Assembly: GCF_964033635.1 (NCBI RefSeq)
Contig: NZ_OZ035533.1
Coordinates: 1,116,001 to 1,180,000, forward strand
From: Chitinophaga sp. MM2321
Lineage (GTDB): Bacteria; Bacteroidota; Bacteroidia; Chitinophagales; Chitinophagaceae
Direction: 5' to 3'
DNA: 64,000 nt
Each line of letters begins with the position of its first letter. Position 1 is the stretch's first letter. This document shows positions 18,307 through 26,447 of the stretch, in pieces. The position numbers were made by a program, and so were the translations under genes. The notes under the pieces are model-generated. The model saw only the letters and a list, made by a program, of their open reading frames with translations, had not been told where the DNA came from and did no database searches.

Positions 18307-21252
18307 ATGGACGATGCTTTTATCTCAAAAAATCCGCCTGCACAACCGAGCATGGATTATAACCTGCTGCGGGAGGCCGGTATCGCCTATATACAGGGCG
18401 TTTCGGGAACCGTGTGGACAGACTACAATGTGCATGATCCCGGTATTACCATGCTGGAAATGCTTTGCTATGCCATTACGGATCTAGGCGCCAGAGCCAA
18501 TTTTGATATAAAGGATTTGATTGCGGTGAGTAATGCGGAGTTACCTGTCAAAGACTTTTTTACGGCCGCCGAAGTACTCACCAATGTACCCGTCACCGTC
18601 AAAGATTACCGCAAACTATTGATTGACCAGGTAGGTATCCGCAATGCATGGCTTGAAAAATCAACAGTGTCGGAACAGCCCTTGTTTGTGAACCTGGCAT
18701 TGAAAGCATTGAGCTATACCAGCAGTGAACCGATCCAGCTCAATGGGTTGTACAATGTACAGCTGGAGTTTGAAGAGAATGAAATATGGGGAGATTTAAA
18801 CAGCAACATCTTACCGGTTGTGATTACCGTAGATGCATTGCCTTACGAAGTGGATATCGCCTTTCCTTTCTGGGATCAGGCTTCTCCCATCTGGTACGAT
18901 CCGGTGATTATCACACTGGTGAATGTGGTGGTGAATATGATCACGCCGGGAGAAGAATATTTTGCGGAGTTTACCGTCACCTATCATGTGGGCGCTAATC
19001 CTGATACCACAGAAAACATCGGCGTATACATTACACTGCCACCTGCCCTGAAAGATAAAGTGCCCGCAACTATTGAAGCGGCGCTGGTCACAGCATTGAC
19101 CGATGCCACTGCCACCGGTGTGATCGCCATATTCGCCGGTAAAATGAATTTCACCAATACACAGGTGGCGCTTATCCGGGAGCAGTTAAATATCTACAGA
19201 AATTTAGCGGAAGATTTTTTCTCTTTCAGCGTCATACGTGTACAGGAAATTGCTATCAATGCCGAAATCATTGTTGCTCCCGACACAGATATCGAAGTAG
19301 TACTGGCCGAATTTTATTACCAGGTAGATAAATTCCTGAATCCCTCTGTTAGCTTCTATTCCTTTGCACAAATGATTGGTAAAGGAAAACAGGTAGATGA
19401 GATTTTTGAAGGCATGTTATTGACACATGGATTTATTGATGATGATGAGCTGCGCGAACTGAAAACAATTGATATCATCTATACGTCTGATCTGATCAAC
19501 ATCATGATGGGGATTACTGGTGTGATTGCCGTGAAAAATTTCAGCATCACCAATTATATCAACAACCAACCCATTACCGTTGATGTGGTGAATTGTCTTA
19601 AACTCACCCTGAGCAATATTTACAGACCAAGGCTCAGCATTCATAAATCTGCGATACTCGTTTACAAGGAAGCCATCGTAAACGTGATAGACGCTGCACG
19701 GCTGGATACCTTGTTCAATGCCCTGAAAGCTGCCGACATAGTGGTAAAGAGCATGTTGCTGGAAATGGAACCTGTATTACCGCAGGGTACTTTCAAAGAA
19801 GTGGATACCTACTATTCCATTCAGAACGATTTTCCGCTTACCTATGGCATCGGGCAGGCGGGCCTACCGGACAATGCAACGGACCTGCGGAAAGCACAGG
19901 CCCGGCAAATGAAAGCATACCTGTTATTTTTTGAACAGTTGCTGGCGGATTACCTGAGCCAGCTGGCACACATCAGGGAACTGTTTTCTATTTCTCCGGC
20001 GATTGACAAAACTTATTTTACACAACCCTTATATACAGTGCCCAATGTAGCGGCGCTGCTGGCCGGATTTAACCCCAGCCAGGACGTAATAAAAAATGAA
20101 ATCCTGCTGGCACAGGCATGGGATCTCTTTCAACAAAATACCACTAACCCTTATGTGCTTCAACTAACTGCCGCCGCTGAAGACAAGACGTTGTTTGTGA
20201 AACGGAGAAACCGTTTTGTAAATCATATGCTGGCGCGGTTTGGACAGGATAGTAAAGATTTTTCTCTGCTGGCCTACTTTAATAAAAAGCTGGATGGCAG
20301 TTATGAAATACAGGAGAAACTGGATTTTCTAAGTGCGTTTCCTTTCCTCAGTGCACACCGGTCTTCGGCCTTCAATTACAGGGCGAAAAAACCGGATACA
20401 AGCCCCGATGTATGGGATACGGACAATGTTTCAGGATTGGAGAAAAGAGTGACCAGGTTCCTGGGATTTCAAAGCAGCCGGCGTAGAGACCTGGTAAGGG
20501 ACATCGCTGAATTTTTTATGACCTGGCAGGAAGTAACTGATTTACCGGGAGAAGAACGGTATAAACTGTTGGATGAAAGCAGCATTGAATTACTGAAAAG
20601 TACAGCGAGTTATAATACCCCTGCGCTTTGGTCGGCAGCTGTTGATGCCTTGATCGCACTGGGTACCGGAGAAGAGAATTACCTGATCGCGGTAAATGGT
20701 GGCGGTAAGTATTTCTTCTCCGTAATGGATAGCACGGCTGTTGCAGTGGCGGTAAGCAGCGATGAATTTAATACGGAAGTATTGGCCAGGGAAGCCATTG
20801 CCAAAACGATTGCTTTTATCTATGAAAAATATAGCGGGGAAGGTTTTTATCTGATTGAACATATTTTACTCCGACCCGTTTTTGTAGGGCCAACTTATAA
20901 AGATGATTTTCTTTCATTGACACTGGATTACAAGGGTGATTTGACGATAGAGGGCGAAGATACTTATTCATGCCGTGTTTCGGCTGTGTTTCCCGGCTAT
21001 ATGGGGAAGTTTAAAGAACCGGCATTCCGGGTATGGGTGGAAAAAATAGTGAGAACAGAAACACCCGCGCATATCCTCCCGGATATTTACTGGATCGCCA
21101 AAGCGGATGACATGAAAACTTTCCAGGAAGCATATAAAGCGTGGTTAACAATAGCAGGTTCATTGAAAGGTGTAAATGATATAGAGAAGAAACAGTTGAG
21201 TGATGCGAAGAATGTATTGATCGCACAATTAAATACACTGAGAACAGTATAA
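18307..21252 (+). CDS. Pvc12/Afp12-like baseplate protein
   Basis: 981 aa. The N-terminal segment (DYNLLREAGIAYIQGVSGTVWTDYNVHDPGITMLEMLCYAI) has the YNVHDPGIT motif typical of Pvc12-like and gp6-like baseplate proteins. The middle holds RKAQARQMKAYLLFFEQLLADYLSQL, and the C-terminal region contains FYLIEHILLRP and HILPDIYWI, also regular in this group. It should join gp25 and baseplate J in the wedge. It ends 1 bp before the tape-measure start. No signal peptide. Confidence 0.87.
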   Translation: MDDAFISKNPPAQPSMDYNLLREAGIAYIQGVSGTVWTDYNVHDPGITMLEMLCYAITDLGARANFDIKDLIAVSNAELPVKDFFTAAEVLTNVPVTVKDYRKLLIDQVGIRNAWLEKSTVSEQPLFVNLALKALSYTSSEPIQLNGLYNVQLEFEENEIWGDLNSNILPVVITVDALPYEVDIAFPFWDQASPIWYDPVIITLVNVVVNMITPGEEYFAEFTVTYHVGANPDTTENIGVYITLPPALKDKVPATIEAALVTALTDATATGVIAIFAGKMNFTNTQVALIREQLNIYRNLAEDFFSFSVIRVQEIAINAEIIVAPDTDIEVVLAEFYYQVDKFLNPSVSFYSFAQMIGKGKQVDEIFEGMLLTHGFIDDDELRELKTIDIIYTSDLINIMMGITGVIAVKNFSITNYINNQPITVDVVNCLKLTLSNIYRPRLSIHKSAILVYKEAIVNVIDAARLDTLFNALKAADIVVKSMLLEMEPVLPQGTFKEVDTYYSIQNDFPLTYGIGQAGLPDNATDLRKAQARQMKAYLLFFEQLLADYLSQLAHIRELFSISPAIDKTYFTQPLYTVPNVAALLAGFNPSQDVIKNEILLAQAWDLFQQNTTNPYVLQLTAAAEDKTLFVKRRNRFVNHMLARFGQDSKDFSLLAYFNKKLDGSYEIQEKLDFLSAFPFLSAHRSSAFNYRAKKPDTSPDVWDTDNVSGLEKRVTRFLGFQSSRRRDLVRDIAEFFMTWQEVTDLPGEERYKLLDESSIELLKSTASYNTPALWSAAVDALIALGTGEENYLIAVNGGGKYFFSVMDSTAVAVAVSSDEFNTEVLAREAIAKTIAFIYEKYSGEGFYLIEHILLRPVFVGPTYKDDFLSLTLDYKGDLTIEGEDTYSCRVSAVFPGYMGKFKEPAFRVWVEKIVRTETPAHILPDIYWIAKADDMKTFQEAYKAWLTIAGSLKGVNDIEKKQLSDAKNVLIAQLNTLRTV

Positions 21253-21253
21253 T

Positions 21254-22810
21254 ATGAACAGCCCATCAAACAGCCATTCACAAAGACACCTGATTCAAAA
21301 ACAGGTGATTGACATTGCCTTGATGGGTGACAATAATCCTGCGCAGGTGCAACGTGAAATAAAGCGGGTTTACTATGAGCTGCTTTTGCCGCAACTGGAA
21401 TTGTTATTTGACCGGTATACTTACCCGGAAGCCGTTTTCAGGATTAATAAACTGGAACTGGGACTGATTGAAGTAGCCCCTGACAGGATTGCAACAGAGC
21501 TGGTGGATAAGGTGATAAAGGAGATTGCTTTACAGCTGGATGCTTTTAAAGAAAGCACCGGAAAAAAAGATCATTCCGGATCAGCTGCTGCTGTGGAGGA
21601 ACCGGTGGGTGAGCTGGATGCATTTATTCATTTTCTCAACACCGGATTATTTCCCTGGTATGCTGATGTAAAAGACATCGCCGTATATGAAGCGGGGTTA
21701 GTTGATCTTTTTAAGACACAACCAGTGGCAGTTGTTACTGCCGTGCTGCATGTGCTGAAAACCAATAAGCAGGCGCTGATCCGCTGTGCGGAACAGTTCT
21801 CAGATACTTTTCTTTTAAGTCTTGTTGCATTACTACATCCGCAGGAAAAAGATGCGCTGATGAAGCGTTTTGATCTACTGCATCATTTCTTCCGCACTTC
21901 GCAACGCCTTATCATTCCGGAAGAAAGGTTACAACGCTTGTTATGGCAGCAGTTATTGCAAACAGGGGTTGAGCCGGGAATCACGACACTGGCAGAGATG
22001 GAAAATTATTTCAGTAACGCTGTTGTTTTTTCTTTGATAGCATATGTGGAACGTGTGGATGAAGCCCTGTGTATCCGGCAACTGTATGAAGAGGCTACGT
22101 GGAGAGTGCGCACGGTTCCTGCCTTTACCACTGTGCAAACGGTATTGGGAAAATTGCTGACCGTTGCTGATAAAAAGGCGGACCCGGATCAGCCAAATGA
22201 TTCACTTGCCGGGGATTTGGATGAAGAAACGATTACACCTTTTACAGCGGAGAAAAAGAAGGCTGTCATCTCCCAAAAAAATAAAAAACAAGGGAAGAAT
22301 ATTACTGGTGAAATATACATCAACAATGCAGGTATGGTGTTATTACATCCGTTTCTGTCTACTTGTTTTACCGCGCTGGGGCTGTTGCATAAAAATGTTT
22401 TTGTTGACGACAAAGCGCGTACCAGGGCCATTCACCTGTTACAATATATGGCAACAGGTGAGGAGACGCCTCCTGAATACATCCTTGCTTTAAATAAAAT
22501 TATCTGTGGGGTACCGCTGGATGAACCGGTGGAAAAGGAACTCCGCTTAACAGTGAATGAAAAGGAGGAAGCAGATAACCTGCTGGCATCCGTTATTCAA
22601 CACTGGCGCATTTTAAAAAACACGTCCGCTGATGGACTCAGGAATAATTTTTTACAAAGACAGGGAAAACTCAGCAGGAGAGAAGATGGAGGGTGGTTGA
22701 TCCAGGTAGAACAACGGACCATCGATATCCTGCTCAGTCATTTACCCTGGGGCTTATCAATGATCAAATTGCCCTGGTTAAATGAACTCATTTATGTAGA
22801 GTGGTCATAA
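21254..22810 (+). CDS. contractile injection system tape-measure protein (Pvc14-like)
   Basis: 518 aa. The N-terminus (HLIQKQVIDIALMGDNNPAQVQREIKRVYYELLLPQLELLFDRY) and C-terminus (YINNAGMVLLHPFLSTCF, RAIHLLQYMATGEE, WLIQVEQRTIDILLSHLPWGLSMIKLPWL) fit the CIS tape-measure family of Bacteroidota. The protein sets tube length during assembly. A lysine-rich linker (TAEKKKAVISQKNKKQGKN, about residues 332-350) separates the two conserved parts. It is the last of the tightly packed structural genes; the next gene begins 41 bp later and encodes an exported protein. Confidence 0.85.
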   Translation: MNSPSNSHSQRHLIQKQVIDIALMGDNNPAQVQREIKRVYYELLLPQLELLFDRYTYPEAVFRINKLELGLIEVAPDRIATELVDKVIKEIALQLDAFKESTGKKDHSGSAAAVEEPVGELDAFIHFLNTGLFPWYADVKDIAVYEAGLVDLFKTQPVAVVTAVLHVLKTNKQALIRCAEQFSDTFLLSLVALLHPQEKDALMKRFDLLHHFFRTSQRLIIPEERLQRLLWQQLLQTGVEPGITTLAEMENYFSNAVVFSLIAYVERVDEALCIRQLYEEATWRVRTVPAFTTVQTVLGKLLTVADKKADPDQPNDSLAGDLDEETITPFTAEKKKAVISQKNKKQGKNITGEIYINNAGMVLLHPFLSTCFTALGLLHKNVFVDDKARTRAIHLLQYMATGEETPPEYILALNKIICGVPLDEPVEKELRLTVNEKEEADNLLASVIQHWRILKNTSADGLRNNFLQRQGKLSRREDGGWLIQVEQRTIDILLSHLPWGLSMIKLPWLNELIYVEWS

Positions 22811-22851
22811 CCGGTACAACATATCAATTATTTATGTTTAAACTCTGACTC

Positions 22852-24177
22852 ATGAACAATTTACAAGCAACTGTTTTTAATGCATCATGGAATAAACGCT
22901 GCATGCAAGGGTCTGTGAACGTAATTTCCCGCAGGCTGCTGCTTTCTGTTTTTGTCCTGTTGTGCGGGCATGTCTCCTTTGCGCAGGATAAGACCTTTGA
23001 TCTATGGGCACAGGATTTACCCACTGATGTGGGCACTGAGCCTAATACCATTTCAAGTTATTTCTACGGAAGTCTTGATATATGGGTAAAGCGCCATGAT
23101 ATCAGTTCATACCCGTTGGCAGACCAGGAAACACAGGAAGATCCTGTTGGTGGTCAGCCTAATTTCCTGTATGTAAAAATCAGGAATAAGGGGACCGCCG
23201 ATTTTCCGGGAACCGCCACTGCGGGTAATAAAGTAAAGGTTTATTGGGCAAAGGCATCTACAGGATTGGCCTGGCCTTCTCCCTGGGATGGAAGTCTTTC
23301 CATGACAAACACCAACAACCACAGTGTGCCGCTCGGTGGCCTGATCGGTACCGCAGACATACCAGCGATTCCTGCCGGTGGCGTGGTAAGAGTAGCCGTA
23401 AACTGGACACCGCCCAATCCCAATGAATATGATTTTGCGAGTCTTCCCGGTTCCTCCCACAAGCATTTCTGTTTGCTGGCCAGGATAGGAAAAGAACCTG
23501 ATCCTCCATTTGGCTTGTCTGTTACCGGTATCCTGGGCGACTATGTAAAAAACAATAACAAAGTTATCTGGAAGAATATTGGTATTGAAGATCCTGTGAC
23601 CGATCCCGGTGGCGAAACAGCCGGTCTTTTTATGATCGGTAATTATAGTAAAGATGCTTATAAGGGTGGTATCAGGATCAATGTGCTGGGTGAAGGTACT
23701 GGGTTTATGAAGTATGCAGAAGTAAAAGTGACCCTGGGTAAAAATGTAACAGAGTGGTGGTTGAAAGGGAATAATTTTACACATGAAAGCGATAGTTTTA
23801 AGATGGCGCTGAAGCAGCATGGTATTGAATTACGGGGAAATGACTTCTTCCTGGCCGGGAATATGGCTGCCTTTGAAAATATTCTCTTCGCACCGCAACA
23901 GGTGGACGGTATAAAGTTCTCTTTAAAATTACTGGAGAAAGCACCTGCCGGCGTAAAAGATCTGCAAATCCGGATTGAACAGGTAGCCGTTATAGGTGGA
24001 AAAGAAATGACACTGGGTGGTGTTATACAAAGTTTTCCGCTGGTGAAAGAAGATGGAGGTCCTGTAACACCGCCACCACCACCGGTTACAGAACCAGGCT
24101 CTAATTACTGGATCTGGATATTGATTGGTATTGTGATCCTGATCCTGTTGTTCTTATTGACAAGACGTAAGAAATAA
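22852..24177 (+). CDS. exported protein with C-terminal membrane anchor, in the eCIS locus
   Basis: 441 aa, no named family recognised. It has a Sec signal peptide (RRLLLSVFVLLCGHVSFAQD, about residues 27-46), which suits the alternative start ATG at 22903 as well. The extracytoplasmic part is beta-rich, with LYVKIRNKGTADFPGT and a SLDIWVKRHDISS segment resembling CARDB-type Ig-like folds. A Pro-rich linker leads to a C-terminal transmembrane helix (SNYWIWILIGIVILILLFLL) and a basic tail RRKK. Core eCIS genes encode cytoplasmic proteins, so an exported, anchored protein here is unusual. It could anchor the particle, act in release, or protect the cell; none of this is shown. Confidence 0.7.
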   Translation: MNNLQATVFNASWNKRCMQGSVNVISRRLLLSVFVLLCGHVSFAQDKTFDLWAQDLPTDVGTEPNTISSYFYGSLDIWVKRHDISSYPLADQETQEDPVGGQPNFLYVKIRNKGTADFPGTATAGNKVKVYWAKASTGLAWPSPWDGSLSMTNTNNHSVPLGGLIGTADIPAIPAGGVVRVAVNWTPPNPNEYDFASLPGSSHKHFCLLARIGKEPDPPFGLSVTGILGDYVKNNNKVIWKNIGIEDPVTDPGGETAGLFMIGNYSKDAYKGGIRINVLGEGTGFMKYAEVKVTLGKNVTEWWLKGNNFTHESDSFKMALKQHGIELRGNDFFLAGNMAAFENILFAPQQVDGIKFSLKLLEKAPAGVKDLQIRIEQVAVIGGKEMTLGGVIQSFPLVKEDGGPVTPPPPPVTEPGSNYWIWILIGIVILILLFLLTRRKK

Positions 24178-24205
24178 AAACCGGCAGCATTAAAATAAGT
24201 TTTCC

Positions 24206-24907
24206 ATGGAAAAAAGATATAGTGCCGGCAGTTTAATAGCTGCGCTCTTCCTTATTTTTTCTCTTGCAGCTGGTTGTGGTAAACCTACCCTGCCTTGTGG
24301 CGTATTCAATTTTACGGGTACGCCACATAGCAACAGGGGCATCAATATGCAACTAAACTTTGCATTTGATCCCGCGTTGTGTAAAGGCGCCGCATGCAAT
24401 TGCGATTCGGTCGTATATGTACAAATGATCCGGGTGATTGATATTGAAACAGGTAATTATCTTTCGCCTAATTCAGAACAAACAGCCCGCATGGTAACCG
24501 GTAATCCGCAACCGGCCTTTAATGGCTGGGCAGTGGACCGGTTGAGCGGAAAGCAATGGGGATACTACGGCCGGAATGATGATAACACCTTTGCAGGGAC
24601 CATCACTATTGGCAGTGATCATACTACGGCCACCTTACTGGATGGGCCTTTCGGCTGGCCGGACAACAGCTGGTTTGATGCAGTGAGTGTACCGGTTTGT
24701 ATTGATCGTACAGCAGCATGTGTGAATAAGTTGTCGGGCTATTACTATTGGTTGTTTACCATCAACAATGGTGTAGCGGGCAACCCTTTTCACGAAATAG
24801 CGGTCACCTGGCACCAGGATGCTTTTGATGCGGCAGTGGCGCAATGGAATGCAACCGCGCCTAGCGCCGGGAAGCATGTTTTTCCAACATTTAGCAGGAT
24901 GCCTTAA
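24206..24907 (+). CDS. lipoprotein of unknown function, 233 aa
   Basis: The signal peptide ends in a lipobox SLAAGC with Cys24 as the lipidation site. The mature protein has several cysteines (PCGVF, CKGAACNCDS, VCIDRTAACVN) and aromatic segments (GYYYWLFTINNG, WDNS-type turns), suggesting a disulfide-bonded beta domain. It is not recognised as a known family. The stop overlaps the start of the next lipoprotein (TAATG), so the two are translationally coupled. Position between the particle genes and the cargo candidates allows a role as immunity or membrane-accessory protein; this is inference. Confidence 0.68.
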   Translation: MEKRYSAGSLIAALFLIFSLAAGCGKPTLPCGVFNFTGTPHSNRGINMQLNFAFDPALCKGAACNCDSVVYVQMIRVIDIETGNYLSPNSEQTARMVTGNPQPAFNGWAVDRLSGKQWGYYGRNDDNTFAGTITIGSDHTTATLLDGPFGWPDNSWFDAVSVPVCIDRTAACVNKLSGYYYWLFTINNGVAGNPFHEIAVTWHQDAFDAAVAQWNATAPSAGKHVFPTFSRMP

Positions 24908-25647
24908 TGATAAATGCTATGCAAATAAAAGATCTGATAACAGGTTGTTTCATTTTTGGTGCTTTTTTATCTGCCTGTCAGCAACAGGGAAAGAACGGTG
25001 GTGCATCGAATGAGCATGATAGTATAACAACCGTAAGAAATAAAGTAATGGAAGATGCAGGCCGGAAAAAAGAAGCCTATCTGAAGCAATTAAAAGCGAT
25101 GAGCCCTGCACAGCTGATCACCGCTATGGAAGCGGAATCAGAGAAGGGCAGAGAGCCATACAATTCCCTTGTTTTTGCGGAAGTAACAAGCAGAAATAAA
25201 AGTATGACCGAATCGCTGAAAGCATCACTGGACAAACCCGGCAAAGCTGCATTGCTGAATTTACTGGCATTGCGTAAAATAGATAAAGCCAGTTATGATT
25301 CAGTGAATGCGGCAATTAAAAGCAGCATCTTAACCATATCGCTGAAGGGATCGCATTATTTCAATACATGGGGCTTGCCGCATAGCTATTGGGAAGATGG
25401 TGGAAAGGCGATCATTGAACAAGGGCGCCTGATACGGCCCGCATTGATCCCTTTATTAAGTGATACGTCGCAGGCGCCTATGTGGGGGTCTGAAGAATAC
25501 TATGAGTACAACCGGTATAAGTACAGGGTTTGCGATTATGCGATGGCGTTCATCAATGAAATTGATCAGCATAAAGTGCCTGTTCCCATGGATGTTAATG
25601 CGCGGGATAGCAGCATCCGCACGTTCCTGAATAAATCCGGCCGTTGA
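24907..25647 (+). CDS. lipoprotein of unknown function, 246 aa
   Basis: The N-terminus MINAMQIKDLITGCFIFGA leads to lipobox FLSAC (Cys24; Cys20 if translation starts at the second ATG, 24919). The mature part is mostly helical and charged (NKVMEDAGRKKEAYLKQLKAM, PAQLITAMEAESEKG), then SHYFNTWGLPHSYWEDGG and RPALIPLLSDTSQAPMWGSEE, which resembles short HEAT-like helices. No family is recognised. It overlaps the preceding lipoprotein gene by one base and lies 17 bp before the cysteine-rich cargo candidate, so it may be that protein's immunity partner. Confidence 0.68.
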   Translation: MINAMQIKDLITGCFIFGAFLSACQQQGKNGGASNEHDSITTVRNKVMEDAGRKKEAYLKQLKAMSPAQLITAMEAESEKGREPYNSLVFAEVTSRNKSMTESLKASLDKPGKAALLNLLALRKIDKASYDSVNAAIKSSILTISLKGSHYFNTWGLPHSYWEDGGKAIIEQGRLIRPALIPLLSDTSQAPMWGSEEYYEYNRYKYRVCDYAMAFINEIDQHKVPVPMDVNARDSSIRTFLNKSGR

Positions 25648-25664
25648 AGTAAATAATTAAATGA

Positions 25665-26390
25665 ATGCATCACTTATTGCAAAAACATAGCGCAACAACG
25701 GTACAGAAAAAGAAGCCGCCGGAAAGCGCCGCTCCTTTTTTTGCACCGCGTTGTGTGCAGCGTAAGTGCGCGCATTGTGAGGAAGAAGAAAAGCAGCAAG
25801 TGCAGCGCAAGGAAATGAATACGGTGATCCAGAAATGGAATATGGATAATGCGCCGATTGGCGATCCCGAACGGGATGTGCACCTCCGGCAGGAGCTGGC
25901 CACCGCTACACCCGGATTGCCCGTTGTAGGGCCATCCACACCTTACCGTGTTTGTTCCCGTGAGTTACAGGGTAGCCTGGGCGCTGTTGCCAATCATGCC
26001 TTTGTAGCCACACCCGCTTCACAATATGCTATCATAACGAGGTGTAAGCCTACTTCAGGAAACGACTGGGTGGTTACGGGTACAGCAGCCACCAAAACAG
26101 ATGCGTCTCCTGACCCTTGCGGGAAAGGACCTACCTGTGTTGAATGCAGGCCTCGACCCGGCGTCACCAATCTCGATGTTTGTTTAAGAAATGCATTTAC
26201 TGCTTACGCAGATCCAAGTTTGTACAGGGGACTAGGACCCAACAGCAATACTTTTGCCGGTACGCTCGCAAGGGCTTGTTGTGATAATATGTCACCGCAG
26301 CCGGCTGCATTGGGTACGGTACCGGGTTGGGATGATCCGCCCGCGCCCGGACGCGCGGCTACTTGTCCGCCTGGTGGTCCTGTATGTTGA
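25665..26390 (+). CDS. cysteine-rich eCIS cargo candidate with QRKCAHCEEEEK leader
   Basis: 241 aa. The N-terminal leader has PFFAP (residues 24-28) and QRKCAHCEEEEK (from residue 32, followed by a second QRKEMN). The same motif pair occurs in the next gene, a DUF4157 protein. The rest is cysteine-rich, with NHAFVATP, LRNAFTAYADPSLY and GLGPNSNTFAGTLARACC. A His in a HAFV strand together with a GPNSNTF segment is reminiscent of permuted NlpC/P60-like enzymes in bacterial toxins, but this is a weak resemblance. It has no signal peptide. Most likely a particle-loaded effector or accessory. Confidence 0.6.
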   Translation: MHHLLQKHSATTVQKKKPPESAAPFFAPRCVQRKCAHCEEEEKQQVQRKEMNTVIQKWNMDNAPIGDPERDVHLRQELATATPGLPVVGPSTPYRVCSRELQGSLGAVANHAFVATPASQYAIITRCKPTSGNDWVVTGTAATKTDASPDPCGKGPTCVECRPRPGVTNLDVCLRNAFTAYADPSLYRGLGPNSNTFAGTLARACCDNMSPQPAALGTVPGWDDPPAPGRAATCPPGGPVC

Positions 26391-26447
26391 TACGGCGTAG
26401 TGAACCTGCCATCGGGCAGTTTGTAAAACAAGTAAATAATAAAGGCA

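Noticed and set aside
5962..22810. Prophage
   Set aside because: No capsid, terminase, portal, integrase or lysis genes; LysM hub, DUF4255, DUF5908 and AAA ATPase indicate an eCIS.
26391..26447. Hairpin CTGCC-ATCG-GGCAG as a terminator
   Set aside because: Only a 5-bp stem and no T-run; the genes on both sides are co-directional cargo genes.
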